Shown here: piece after piece, positions 9,931 through 22,100 of the stretch
How positions within the stretch are numbered: the stretch's first letter is position 1
How the letters are laid out: each line of letters begins with the position of its first letter
NCBI GenBank assembly: GCA_001247695.2
Contig: LGRX02035512.1
Coordinates: 16,737-80,736, forward strand
Length of the DNA stretch: 64,000 bases
Source: Cymbomonas tetramitiformis
Lineage: Eukaryota; Chlorophyta; Pyramimonadophyceae; Pyramimonadales; Pyramimonadaceae
Direction of reading: 5' to 3'
Made by a program: the position numbers and the translations under genes
The notes under the pieces: generated by a model
What the model saw: only the letters and a program-made list of their open reading frames with translations
Databases searched by the model: none
What the model was told of the DNA's origin: nothing

Positions 9931-12900
9931 AAGGGGGGTGTTGATCGAGTGTGGGTAGGAGGTGGGAGGAGCGTGGGGGGATCGTCGATATAGGTGCGAT
10001 TGGCCAGGGTTTGAAAAACGTCGTGCACTGCCTGCGGCACCGTAGCGGGGTCGAAGGGTGTGGGTTCTTGCTGTGGCTGGCTGTTATTCGGTGTGTTATC
10101 GAGTGGCTCACCGAACATTAGCAGGTCGTGCTGTCTTGACACCGCATGGGTGTCCTCATTCGCGGCGACTGAATGCCTGACAGTGCCTGCTGATGGTGGG
10201 GTGCTGTTGGTTGCGGCGCTTGCGTACCGGGGGTTGATGATCTGCCTCCACGCGTCCTGGCCTGAGTAGGAGGCCCAGGCATTCCATGAGGCTGGCGTGG
10301 CGTCGTTGGCGGTTGCGTCTGCGTGATTGGGATTGATGCGCCTTGTCCATGAATGCGCTGTGAACAGGGAGCACAGTGCTGCGATGCTGCACAGGCACAT
10401 CATCGCCATAGTCATCGGAGTTGCGTGGTAGGTGCCTGTCTTGGAGTCTTGCTGATGGTCCAGGAGGGCGCCTGATGCAGAGGTGAAGAATGAGGCGAGG
10501 AGGACGCACAGCAGTGCCATGACGTAGAGTGGTTTGTTGTTGGGCTGGCGCGGCTGCTGGACGTCGTGGATGATGGTGTTGTTTACTTCATTGTCGGCGC
10601 ACGTGTGCGCGCTGAAGTATGAGTCGTCCACCTCGTTGCTGGGCTTCAGGGTGCGTAGCGGGAGGTAGGCCTTACTGGTGAAGTCCCCACTGCCGTTGTG
10701 GGGATGGTATACCAGCGCTGCGCCTCGGCCGGGGACGGCGGGCAGGATGCCTGCCGACATGGCGTGCATGACCTGTACTGACAGGAGCACGTCGAACTTG
10801 ACGTCGGCGTCGGGGGAAATGCCTGGGACGTCCACGACCACGATCTCGTGGGAGGTGCCAGGGCTGGCGACGATCATAAGCTCGCCACTGTTCCACGACT
10901 GGTGTGTCTGGGTGCCGGCACTGCCAAGACTGGTGTCCACGATTGTGGAGCCAGGGCGAGTGCGGAGTCCAAGGCTCTGCACGTGGCGGCGGTTCATGAC
11001 GAGCACCATGGAGCCTGTGTCGACGATGATGCACCGGTGTTGTTGGAATACCCCGCTGCGCTGATTGAAGAACAGCATGCCCCTCTTGGCGTCGTTGTTG
11101 AAGATCGTGTAGCAGATGGCTGTGCGCTCGAAGAAGCGCGCGTGCTCAGTCGACTTGCTGGCTGCGCCCTTGGTGGTAAGTCTGACGACTTCCTCCTTAG
11201 GCACGCGTTGCGTGTCGGATATCGAGGCGCTAGCCGAGAGGCAGGACTCGAGTGCTTCCTCCGTGTATGATGCCTCCATGAGCATTTGCGCGGCGTCATG
11301 CTCCTGGTGCGGTACAACGTGGGCCGCCTGTGTAGGAGCGGCATCTTGCGCGGGAGGGCGAGAGCGCATTGCCACGGGCGCTGTCAGCTCACCGCTGTGA
11401 CCCCCTGGAGAGCCTGTGCGGGTGAAGGAGGCGGGCATTGGCTGATTGCCCATCCGTGTGCGGGCCATGCATGACACCGTGGTGTTGGCGACCTCGGTGT
11501 TGCTGGCGGCGCCGGCGTTGTCATCCTCGTCGTTGCTGGTGTCGGCGTCGGTGTTCACGGAGGTAGTGGAGATGCCTTTCCAGATTTTGTCGGCCACCTG
11601 GATGATGACTTGGGCCTCCATGCGTCGGTGGACGATGCAGCACCTGGCATAACCGTCGGCGTCAGGCTCCACACGTCTGACCTCTCGGCCGGTGCATCTG
11701 AGGGGCATTCCGTTGTATGTGATGCGATGGGAGCCATCGGTGGGCGGCTCAGTGGTGTGGATGAGGTGGTCGATCTCATTGTACTCCTGCTTCACCTGGA
11801 GTACATGCTCCTGTGCGTGCAGGTACTTGTCGTAGTCACCCTGGTTGAAGATTATGCCCGCAGGTGCGGGCCACTTCGAGCTTTGGAAGTCGAAGGCATC
11901 TGCTTCCTCGTAGTTCTTGATAGCAGGAGGGGTGGAGAGCGGGAGGTGTTGCAGATACCACGGTACAGAACGAGCGGGTTGTTCCACCTCCATCTCCACG
12001 TCGTCATCAGAGTCGTGGACGGAGTCGTCAACCGACTTGGACCTGTTGGTGTCCGAGTCGAGAGATGACGTGATTACGAAAGTGGGCGCTCCCTCGATGC
12101 TAGTGTAATCGGTGTGCGCGTATCCAGGGTTGTTATACCCTGGCCACCGTGGGTTGGGGGCTGGTATGGTGCCTGGTGGAAATGGTGCGAGGGGGCGATG
12201 GCTACCAAAAGGCTGTTGCAGGTCCTGCTGAAGGCGGAGCATGAGTTGCTCCACCCATGGGGCCACTGGGGTGAGGAGGGACACCATGGTTATGTCCCGA
12301 AGGCCGATGTCGTCGTCGGAGCGTCGGGGGTACTTCAGCGCAGCGACGTCGTCTTGGGGGAGGAGGCGCACTCCCACGAACATGGCGTGGGGGGGCTCCT
12401 CGGTGCAGTATGCCAGCAGGGTCGGTTCCTGGTCCTGTATTTTGTGGTACAGGGCCTGGAAGAGGTCCACGCGGTCGTCCAGCTTCTCGATTGCCTTGGA
12501 CAGCGTGTGAAGGCGGTTGGGGTGGTCAGGTGCTGGGGTTCCCTCCAGCATCGTGCGTCGACCATCCCTGGCGCAGTTGTGCTTGGCGTGTAGGGTGTCG
12601 TTGCTGTCGGTGATTGGGGTGGGCCAATCAGTGATCTGCTTGCGTGCGATGGTGACGCCTGTGTTGCGTTGGTCGTAAGCGACCAGCGAGACAGCCGGCG
12701 GGGCGCCTTGGGCAATGTCGTCGATCCAGTACTGGTAGTAGAACATGGTGCATGGCTGCTCTAGCAGCTTCTCAGCGAGATCCTCGGGGGGGATGTTTCT
12801 GAGGGATGCGTGTGCGAGATGAGGCAGGTGGCCACTGGCGTCGAAGTAGCCAGGCCGGGGCCACTCCGGGATTACGGGATCGAGTGTGCGGGGTTCTGTG

Positions 12901-13255
12901 GCAGGGGGATCGTGCGCGGGTTGCTGGACTGAGTCTGCGCTGTAGGTGTCTGTGGTAGGGGGATGTGGTGGTGAAGCAGGGTCCGAGGCGTCAGCGCTGG
13001 CGAAGTCCTCGTACGTGGGGTAGTCCTCGTTGGTGGTGGCGTACGAGTGGAAATGCACGACGGTTTCCGGGGCAGCGTTCGGTGGGGCGACGGCGTGGTA
13101 GCTGCCAGAGGGTTGCGCGTCTGTGGGGTGCGCTTGGGGTTGAGTGGGCTCCGCGGGCTCGCAGTACAGCCGTTCGAACTCGGCAAAGGACAGCGGTGTC
13201 TGACGGTTGGTTACCCTGCCGATGTTGACCAGCAGCAGGGGATGGCCAATCTTTG
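9931..13255 (-). CDS. Element A: gag C-terminal region and retropepsin
   Basis: The frame is open from a Met at 13058 and in phase upstream to about 13255, where a one-base shift separates it from the earlier gag frame. The centre is acidic and Pro-rich. At 11011-11032 it encodes IIVDTGSMVLV, the active-site loop of a retroviral-type aspartic protease, followed by a second strand (ELMIVASPG) and DVLLSVQVM as the flap and C-terminal half. After the protease come two hydrophobic segments (YVMALLCVLLASFF near 10470-10540 and MAMMCLCSIAALC near 10355-10415), so the membrane-associated block begins here. Beyond about 9930 the same frame stays open to 8436 but becomes His/Arg/Pro-rich noise. Confidence 0.65.
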
Positions 13256-13551
13256 CCCAGCTTTAACTCGGCCATCAGCGCGTATGCCTGGCTGGAGGAG
13301 GGGCCGGCGAAGCGGATGCGCAGGCGATGGATCAACACCCTCCATGCGGCGTCGAAGCAGATCGTGGGCGTAGGCGGGTTCGTGATGCTGTCGAGTACCC
13401 GGAACGGCGTCGTGCGAACTGTAGTAAGCGGGTGATTGACGAACCCCGTGTCGGGGTGGTGGATGGACTCGTCGCGTAGAACGTCCTCGACCAGCGGCTG
13501 GGGAGGGTCGCCATGGGGGGCTTCGAACAGGAAGATGAATACCTCATGGCA
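13256..13551 (-). CDS. Element A: gag segment left of the B insertion
   Basis: In the minus frame that starts right at the B insertion, the protein reads CHEVFIFLFEAPHGD and continues with no stop to about 13255. There a single-base shift leads into the next block (IGHPLLLVNIG). When B is removed with one copy of TTCA, this frame joins without interruption to the gag segment at 37458-37682. I assign gag by position, before the protease; no capsid family is recognised. The terminal region includes a helical stretch ending in AYALMAELKLG. Confidence 0.55.
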
Positions 13552-13575
13552 TTCATGGCTACTGCCCGACGGTCC

Positions 13576-14174
13576 TTGTCATATATAGGACCGGAAATCG
13601 CGTCCGGTCCTATCACAAGGACCGGAGTTTCGGGAATTTTTTGGGGCGTCATCTTGACGGTCGGAGACCCTATCTTCCGTATCGTAGTACCCTTAGGACC
13701 TAAACTTAGTGCCTATATGCGCCACGTACCTTATGTCGTCATATAACGCATATATCCAATGCATTTGTACCAGGCACCCTATCATTTTTGGGTTGCAACT
13801 CTTGGAGGACGGTGATAAATACCTCTTATCCTTCCATAATTTTAATCCAATCGAATTTGGAGTCTGACAAGCTTGTCAATCTACCAATTTGAACCCTAAC
13901 ATCATATCCAATCATGCGCACAAGATTGTGCACGTTTCCGATACATATTGGTTCATACATACACCTTGCGAGTTTGGGTTTGGGTCTGAAACCCTATCTT
14001 TTTGCTAAATTTGACACCTTATTTCTGGGAAGGGAATCTGCCCTTGATGTGCAAATACGAGTGAGGATATACTACCAATTTCATCCTGCACGTAGAAGTC
14101 TTATTCCATATATATATAATGATTTTTTGAACGCTTTACATAACTGAAAGACGGGTTAATATGACTTGTATGCA
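13576..14174. other. Left internal part of element B, non-coding
   Basis: AT-rich sequence with no credible gene. After the palindrome cluster at 13574-13616 there are only short ORFs, such as 13914-14147. The segment ends at TCGGC (14175-14179), the target duplication of element C. Confidence 0.6.
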
Positions 14175-14179
14175 TCGGC

Positions 14180-14586
14180 TGTGCCAGGAGGTATTTATAG
14201 ATCCTGCATGACATGATGACGAACCGATTCGAATGTACATTAGGCGGGAATATACAGACGAATCGAATATCGATGTCTGCCGAAGCAACGATAAAAGGGA
14301 AGCCAACGTCTGTTGGCTTAGCCAGTTTACAGTTTGATACAGTCCTAACTTCGTTCTAACACAACAGTCGATAATCGTACATTTGCCGATGTATACATTT
14401 TCATGCAATGCTTATTCCACAACGTTATGCTCCTAATCATCTTAGACACCATTTCATCACTCTCGTAATCTGATCGTCGTAACGTATCGTCATCAGTGTC
14501 CACCCGGATAAGCTAATACGTCACTTGTACATTAATAGTTTCCGATATGCATCCCGTAGCATATGCCTTGTACCGTGCCCGGTGCA
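14180..14586 (+). repeat. 5' LTR of element C
   Basis: It starts TGTGCCAGGAGG and ends GTGCCCGGTGCA, with the standard TG and CA ends. It is repeated at 36592-36998 with equal length, and I noticed no mismatch when reading the two side by side. The target duplication TCGGC lies directly upstream. Confidence 0.95.
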
Positions 14587-14589
14587 ATT

Positions 14590-14601
14590 TGGTATCAGAT
14601 G
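14590..14601 (+). promoter_or_regulatory. Primer-binding site of element C
   Basis: TGGTATCAGAT begins three bases after the 5' LTR. TGGTATCAGAGC is the usual plant and algal site complementary to the 3' end of initiator methionine tRNA, so the first ten bases or so match. It would prime minus-strand cDNA synthesis. Confidence 0.8.
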
Positions 14602-15663
14602 TGATTACGATCACGGGCGATGTCAATTAGGTTGTATCAATACATATAGTTAAGTAGAATAGTAAATATGGCGATCATCGATCACTCTGCGACAGCATGC
14701 GATGCGATGATAACGTTTGTGCAGGTGGTGACGAAAAGCGTTACGGCAGTATTTTTTTTTGTCGTTTTCGTTCACTTCCAGTTGATCGTGCTTTACTGTT
14801 AATCTTCGTGTTGCGGAGACCTGCCGGAATTTCTGTTCTGTCGTATACTTGCGCATTATGCTCGTCGGCAGTATGCTACAATTGACGGTTTACGACGGCA
14901 CTCTCTACGTTGCGACAATGGTTTTTCTGTTTTCATTCACTTCGGCTTGATCGTACATAGCTGTCAAAATTCGTGTTGCGGAGCCCTGCAAAAATTTTCG
15001 CTTTCCCATATCCGTACACGATGTTTTCGAATAAGTGATGATGATGAGCAGCGCCTACTTCATTCACTTCGGCTTGATCGTACGTAGCTGTTAAAATTCG
15101 TGTTGCGGAGCCCTGCAAAAAGTTTTGCTTTCCCGTATCCGTTCGCGATGGTTCAAATATGATGATGAGCAGCTCATGCGTCTTCATATCGATGCATAAA
15201 TAGCGACTTCGTTACAGCGAAACATCTTCCGTGCAGCACGAATATATGGCGTCTTCATTTGCGTCGGCTCGACCTTTGCTGGGGATATACACCGTTTGCT
15301 GTGCGTCGACATAATCGTTCGTCTTCTGCTGGAGAATGGGCAAGGACTGGACGACGTATTCACACACGGTCTACGGTCGTCGGTGGTATACGAGTGCGCC
15401 CCGCGTTCATATGATGTATTGCGTGATGCTGTTGGTAGCATATTAATACCGTAGTTATATGTACTCGTTTTTCGGCGGGATGCTTGTTTTTATTTATGCT
15501 CGGTGATTATTTGACGTGCATCATAAACCTGTATATTCGCCGGAGACGATATGTATAGTATAATATGTTGCTGCAGTTGATCGTAGTGCTTACATAACGT
15601 ATTTGGGGGGAAGACATCGTATATTAAAAACGTATATACGCACCTACGACAACGACGATAGAT
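14602..15663 (+). repeat. 5' leader of element C with three diverged tandem units
   Basis: Untranslated leader with no convincing ORF. Units of about 110-125 bp start near 14765, 14935 and 15060. All share a core such as TTCACTTCGGCTTGATCGTA followed by TTCGTGTTGCGGAG and CCTGCAAAAA; the first copy is the most diverged. Leader repeats of this kind may act in RNA packaging or in translation (inference). Confidence 0.65.
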
Positions 15664-17523
15664 ATGCAGTACTACCCTACATCGGTATCACGGATGAGTG
15701 CACACACATCTGCGGTCGGCGAGATGACGGGTGAATCGTATACACACCCGCATTCGGATATGGGCACATCGGTGGCGCAGGTTGCATATTCCCCATATGG
15801 CTATTTAACAGCGCTTCCACCGGCATATTCACCGCTGCCAACAGCTGCGCAGGCCATGCCACCGGTATATTTGCCGTCATCGAATAGTGCGCCGCCCATG
15901 CCACCGGTGTATTTGCAGTCATCTACTGCTGCGCAGCCCATGCCACCGGTGTATTTGCAGTCACCGACTGCTGCGCAAATTATGCCGCCCACATATTCGC
16001 AGTCATCGACCGTTGCGCAGCCCATGCCACCGGTGTATTTTCCGTCACCAACTGCTGCGCATCACATGCCGGCCACATATTCGCAGTCATCGACCGTTGC
16101 GCAGCCCATGCCACCGGTGTATTTTCCGTCACCAACTGCTGCGCATCACATGCCGGCCACATATATGCCGTCACCGGATAGTGCGCAGCACATGCCCCCG
16201 GTATATTCGCCGTCATCAACTACTGCGCATCCCATGCCGGCCGTATACATGCCAGTTGCGCAAGCCGGCTCGCCAGCACATATGGTGGCGACGGGGAATG
16301 TGACAGAAGAGGGTGCGCCTGCTCTAGCACACACTATGGATGTGAGTGCTCCAGCCCAGGGAGGTGTGCGCGCCCCTTCACGCACAGCTGCGCTCCCCAA
16401 TCCACCAGCATATATGGATCTGAGGTACACATCATCGTCCCCGGTAATGTATACCGGGTATCCACCGTCTCCCGCTGTATATGCTGGATTATCGGCGGCA
16501 ACAGTGCCTATGGCGGCAAACCTGGGTTCGGAGAGTCATGCGGGCGATCACCGGCACACGTCGGGCCTGGACACACTGAATACCTGGCAGGCTCAGCATC
16601 ATTATGGGCAGCCGGCGGCGATGGAACGGGAGGAGTCAGACACCAGCGTGTATAGCGAAGGCTCGGTGGGTGGTAGTGCGTCGGAGAATACCCGGCGACG
16701 GCGAGCTAGAAGGAGGGAACTCGCCAAACATCGTGCAAGATGCAAGGCAGAATTTGCACACGCACCACCTTCCGTATCGACGCACGCGGAAATTCCGGCG
16801 GAACACGCACACACATCACCTTCCGTATCGACGCACGCGGGAATTCCGGCGGAACACGCACCACCTTCCGTATCGGCGGAATTTGCATACACATCACCTT
16901 CCGTATCGACGCACGCGGGAATTCCGGCGGAACACGCACCACCTCCCGTATCGGCGGAATTTGCACACACATCACCTTCCGTATCGACGCACGCGGGAAT
17001 TCCGGCGGAACTGTATACTCGCACAATTCCGATCACCCACACTCACACGGTTCCGGCGGCGACACGCACACCTACCACTACATCAATGCACGAGGTGGGG
17101 TCCGTGATGATACACACACCGGCGGTCGAGTCCATGCAGACAGTCCACACCTCAACTTCTGCGCCAACACGAGGGCTTTCGGCGGTTGAAGAGGAAAGGG
17201 GGCGTGTATACACGGTAGACACGCGGACTCGGAGTGAGGAGACGAATATTCGTGCTCCGGAGGCATCGTGTCGAAACGTCGGGGAGAAGGGGGAATGGAT
17301 ACTGGATAAGGAACGTCGGTCCAGCCGGGGATCCGAGTCCATGATAGATGTATCTAGGGCCTCCACGCCTACTGCGCGGACCCTATGGGGCACACGGAAC
17401 ACGGACCCTCTTGATCACCCTGGCCGGAATTGGGTCAGCACCATTTCTGGTCAGGCTTGTTCCAGCGGTCCGTCTCCTTCCAATGATCCGACACCACGCA
17501 CCTGGCGGTCCATCCCCTCCTGA
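15664..17523 (+). CDS. Element C ORF1: Pro/Ala-rich protein with two tandem peptide repeats
   Basis: 619 residues from the first ATG after the leader. Residues about 54-197 are roughly ten copies of a 14-residue unit of the type PVYLQSSTAAQPMP. Residues about 365-450 are about five copies of a unit containing STHAGIPAEHAPPSV. Between them lies VTEEGAPALAHTMDVSAPA, which recurs at the end of pol (36190-36284). A basic RRRRARRRELAKHRARCK stretch is near residue 345. No family is recognised. The composition suggests a disordered structural protein. It overlaps the gag ORF (from 17348) in another frame, which suggests frameshifting or separate translation. Confidence 0.65.
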   Translation: MQYYPTSVSRMSAHTSAVGEMTGESYTHPHSDMGTSVAQVAYSPYGYLTALPPAYSPLPTAAQAMPPVYLPSSNSAPPMPPVYLQSSTAAQPMPPVYLQSPTAAQIMPPTYSQSSTVAQPMPPVYFPSPTAAHHMPATYSQSSTVAQPMPPVYFPSPTAAHHMPATYMPSPDSAQHMPPVYSPSSTTAHPMPAVYMPVAQAGSPAHMVATGNVTEEGAPALAHTMDVSAPAQGGVRAPSRTAALPNPPAYMDLRYTSSSPVMYTGYPPSPAVYAGLSAATVPMAANLGSESHAGDHRHTSGLDTLNTWQAQHHYGQPAAMEREESDTSVYSEGSVGGSASENTRRRRARRRELAKHRARCKAEFAHAPPSVSTHAEIPAEHAHTSPSVSTHAGIPAEHAPPSVSAEFAYTSPSVSTHAGIPAEHAPPPVSAEFAHTSPSVSTHAGIPAELYTRTIPITHTHTVPAATRTPTTTSMHEVGSVMIHTPAVESMQTVHTSTSAPTRGLSAVEEERGRVYTVDTRTRSEETNIRAPEASCRNVGEKGEWILDKERRSSRGSESMIDVSRASTPTARTLWGTRNTDPLDHPGRNWVSTISGQACSSGPSPSNDPTPRTWRSIPS

Positions 17524-19123
17524 CAACCCGCAACCTCCCAGCGATTCATCTCCTCCCAGCAATCAGTCACCACCCGGAGATCCATCCGATGATCCTGATA
17601 AGCCACCCGACTATCCGAGTGGGGGATCTACATGGACATCTGTCCGAGTGATAGTGGTTACCGTAGGCGGTGACACCTTGTGGGTGCCCGGTTCGCAACC
17701 TCCATTGGGGTATACACTTCCCGAGTTATCTTCCCCACACAACACCCATCAGACTGCCATGCGAGTCATCGACAGGGTAGGGTTAAGTCCCGGCATCTAT
17801 AAGCGGTCGCAAAAAGTTAAATGTCACAAGTATGGTCACATGCATAATGCAAATATTTCATGTTTTGACTTTCGCCGCACCTTGCCGCGACTATTCTAAG
17901 GTTCACCGCGCATTTGGTTTTTGGAAAAAATTTTCTGGAGCTCGCAATTGAGAAAAAACTGCTGTTTTGGGCATGTTTTGGTGGTTTTATAGTGCGGGGG
18001 GTATATTGCGGGATGAAATAAGCTAGTTTTGAAGTTCGCCGCACCTTGCCGCGACAATTCTAAGGTTCACCGCGTTTTTGGATCATAGAAAAAATCTTTT
18101 CCAAGCTTGTAATTGCGAAAAAAACGTTATTTTGGCCCTTTTTCGCCCATTTTGAGTGCGCGTGAGTGTGTTGGGTGAGTTGGGCGATGTAATAAGGGAG
18201 TTTAGAAGTTCGCCGCACCTTGCCGCGACAATTCTAAGATTCACCGCGTTTTTGGATTATGGAAAACATCTTTTTCCAGCTTGGAATTGCGAAAAAATCG
18301 TTCTTTCGGCCCTTTTCCGCCCGTTTTGAGTGCGCGCGAGTGTGTGGGTTGACTTGGGGGAAGTAATATGCGAGTTTTGAAGTTATTTAGCAGAGTGTTT
18401 TAAGTCTATTTGTGAATATCTTGAATATTACGTGCTGCAACAAGCTGTGCAATGCCAATCGAACTTAAAAATAAGGAATCATATGTGTAATAATGCAGCA
18501 ATCTAGAAACCATATGTCTAATGCGTGCAACAGAAAGACGACGCAATGGAAAACAATGAAGGCAACTAAAAACATCAAAGTATAAGTAAACAGCAGTCAA
18601 AACAAAGCAAAGCATATTAATGGTGATATATCTGCATTTTTAAATTTCGGTACTACTAACGCCTCCACTGCCACTGGGCAAACTCCTCCAGACTCAGGTT
18701 GCGAGGTGCTGCGTGTCCCGGAGTCTGCCCATATCCCCCAAAAGCAGCACTTAACATCCTTGCTTGTTGCAATGACATCGTGACCTGGGGCTCTGCCTGC
18801 AGCTGAGGCGCTACCAAGGCCCCTGCATGCATCGGCAGGCTGGGCATAAATTGCCCCGCGTTGCTGAAATGCCCCCCCGCCACGGCGCAGTTTCCAAGGA
18901 GCGGCACAGGCTCGAGGGGGGTGCTCGCAGCCGCGGGTGCGGAAGGAATGGCTGCGGGGGGCACTTCCGCAGCAGTGCGCGCCTTCAGCTGACCCTCCAA
19001 CTCCTTGATCTGTAGCTCCACCTGCAGATCAGCTAGGCGTTGCATGAGTTGGGCGTTGGCTTGCGGTTGGTCTTGCTGCTGCTCCGGCCGATGAGGCTGC
19101 TGAGCTTGCTGCTCCTGCTGATG

Positions 19124-19171
<48 letters not shown>

Positions 19172-22100
19172 AAGAGGCTGCTGCTCCAGAGTCTGTTGCT
19201 GCAGAGGCTGATGCTGGTGCGGCGGTGGCAGCTGCTGTGGCTGCTGCTGTGGCTGCTGCTGCTGAGGCTGATGCTGCTGCGGAGGCGGCTGCTGCTGACG
19301 TTGCTGCTGCTGCGGAGGCGGCTGCTGCTCTGGCTGCTGCTGCTGCTCCACATAAATCTGGGAGGCAGGCTGCATTTCTTCATCTGACCACAAGTCCAGA
19401 GTTGCCAGTGTCGACAGTGCCTCATCTCCCATGTCGATGTTCGAGTTTGCTGCCGGCTCCAACGACTGCGCCCCTGGCTCTGTCCTAGCCGCAGCCACCG
19501 CCATGCTCGTTGTCCTCCCGCGCTTAGATCCCCTAGACCCCGGCGGGGGCTCAGAAATGGTCGTCCTTGGCCGCTTGGGAGGCTTCGTAGAATTTCCCTT
19601 CCTCGCCCCCTTTCCCTTGCTAGCAGCTCCCCCCGCCGCCGGCTGCGATGCTATCCGCGGGGGGCGTTTTGGTGGACATCTCGAAGCAGGCTTGAACACT
19701 GCCTTTGAGGCATTCCTGGCTACAGCCCCACCCGCTGCAACCTTACCAGCCTTCTTCGTGGGTGCTGCTCCCCCAGCTGCTGCCCCTCCAGCTGCTGTTC
19801 TCCCCGTAGCTCCCCCCCCCGTTCCTGCCGTGTTCTGAGCAATCGCTGGGAGGTCATCGTAGTGCACAGGGGTGAGTTCACCTTCATACATCCACGTGTC
19901 TTCTTTCCGCTTGTGATGGTTGAAGTGGCGGACGGGTCTCCATTTCCACCTTAAGACCAACTCCTTGAAGGACTCCACTGCCTCCAACAGCTTGACGTCA
20001 ATGCTGCTCCTTGCCTCCACCTTCTCGGCTTGTAACAGCAGAGCAGCAGAAGCGTTGAGGTTGCTGTGGCGAAAACACACCGTCCTCCGGCCGCCGCCGC
20101 GTATCGAAGCCGAGAATGGCACCGCCGGATTCTCCTCCAACAGCCAGGGGCCATACACACAGACGCCCAGTGCATTCTGGGCTGTCTTTCCCCTGGCCGG
20201 CGCGAAGGCAATCCAGAAAAGATCGAGGTGCTTCTGATGCACCACAACCCTCCCGAAAGCCATATCACCCCTCAGGGTGTTGCGCAGCTTCAGGCTGTCC
20301 TGCAACGTGTTCCCAAGCGCCAAACAGTCCAATGAGGGGCTAGCTGTCACGAATTGCAACTCGGCTTTGAGAGCCCGCATCGCAAAGCTCGGAAGTGGAC
20401 GTTGTGATGAGGGGAGGAGATCAGTGGTGTCCACCGCAATGAAGTCCTTGTCCGGACCATACTTCCGGAACACGGGGAACGTGGTGTTCTCTGGCAGGAT
20501 CACGCCCTTCTTGTCCACGTAAAAATGCGCTGACCATCGAGGCACCCCGGAGTAGTCGAACTCCACCGCCGAGTGCACCAGCGCCCCCGAAAAGATCACA
20601 ACGCTCTTCGCATCGAGGTGCAACGTGAGCGAAGTCAGGGTCTCCTTGTCAAGCATTTCCCTGGGCACCAAGTGGGATCCAGGGTATACCCGAAACTGAT
20701 ACTGGTCGGAGATGATCAGCATCACCCCAACCTCCCCCGCGTCGTAATGGTTGTCCTGACGAGCCGCACCACCGTGTGTCATCAGCAACGTGCGCCCCAT
20801 CTTCCCCGACCGCATCACCAACTCCACCTCAGTCCCAGAGGTAAGTGTGGATATGACGTCCGCCCCAACCCCCTCCAACCGCTTCATGAACCCCGTGCCA
20901 TCCTCCACGTCCACGATACACCTCTTGCTATCTGGAACGGACGTGGTGTGCACCCCATCAGTTTTGAACGACATGAAATTCTGCCGGACGTTCTTCACGA
21001 GGTACCCCTCGTGAATTTGTTTCGCGAGGACTTCGACAGGCGACGGGTCCTCCAGCCTGCACACGCAATAGCCGTCCTCCTCAATCTGCTTGCGCCAGTT
21101 AGAAGGCCACACCAGCCCAGCCTTCTCCACTGCTTCTGGCTGCCCCTGCTCCTGCGCCTCCCCAGTCTGCACCCCCGGCTGCTGCTGCTGGGATCCACCC
21201 GCGGATTCGCCGACCCCCTGCCCCGCCTGCTTCTCCTGCTGCCCTCCCCAGCCTGCTCCGCCGCCGCCTCCTTCTCCGCTGCCGGGCTGCGCTGCTGGGA
21301 TCCACCTGCAGCTCGCCAGCAGACCCCCCCCCGCCTGCTTCTCCTGCTGCCCCTCCCCAGCCTGCTCCGCCGCCGCCTCCTTCTCCGCGCCGGCTGCTGC
21401 TGGCTGATCCACCCGCGGATTCGCCGCCAGACCCGCCCCGCACTTCTCCCCGCTGCCCCTCCCCAGCTGCTCCGCCGCCGCCTCCTTCTCCGCCCGGCTG
21501 TGCTGCGGGATCCACCACAGACTCGCCAGAGACCCCTGCCCCGCCTGCTTCTCCTGCTGCCCCTCCCCAGCCTGCTCCGCCGCCGCCTCCTTCTCCGCTG
21601 CCGGCTGCTGCTGCTGGGATCCACCCGCAGACTCGCCGCGACCCCTGCCCCGCCTGCTTCTCCTGCTGCCCCTCCCCAGCCTGCACCGCCGCCCCCTGTT
21701 GCTCCTCCGATACCACAGGGGCTTCACCAGAAGACTCCTCAAGCGCGGGGAAGTCTAGGGGCTGTATCGACATGGGGCCGGGCTGGAGGCCCAATGCAGC
21801 CGGCCATCGCAGGGGAAGGCCTGCTCTGCCACTTTTACCGCAAAAATTGCGACCGCATGTGGTCGCGTCCTCAACCTCACCAGGCCTGCATATCCCATGG
21901 AAGGAGCGATGGCAGGCAGTGCAGCCGTGCCCTGGAGTACGATCGTCGTCCTTGCCCAACCCGCAAAATAGACACCAGTCCTGGGCGTATTTCCCGCAAC
22001 GCCCGCACTCTCCAGGGTAGGAGTCCCCAGCAGCGCAAACCCCATGGTAGTGCCCATCGCACATCGAACATGGCTGTGGTAGCACCCCCACTCGAGCAGC

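Noticed and set aside
10245..10275. Second RT fragment in element A near 10.25 kb
   Set aside because: About 30 bp resembles the RT segment at 5785-5815 (GCGTCCTGGCCTGAG), but the surrounding protein is unrelated; kept only as a short microhomology.
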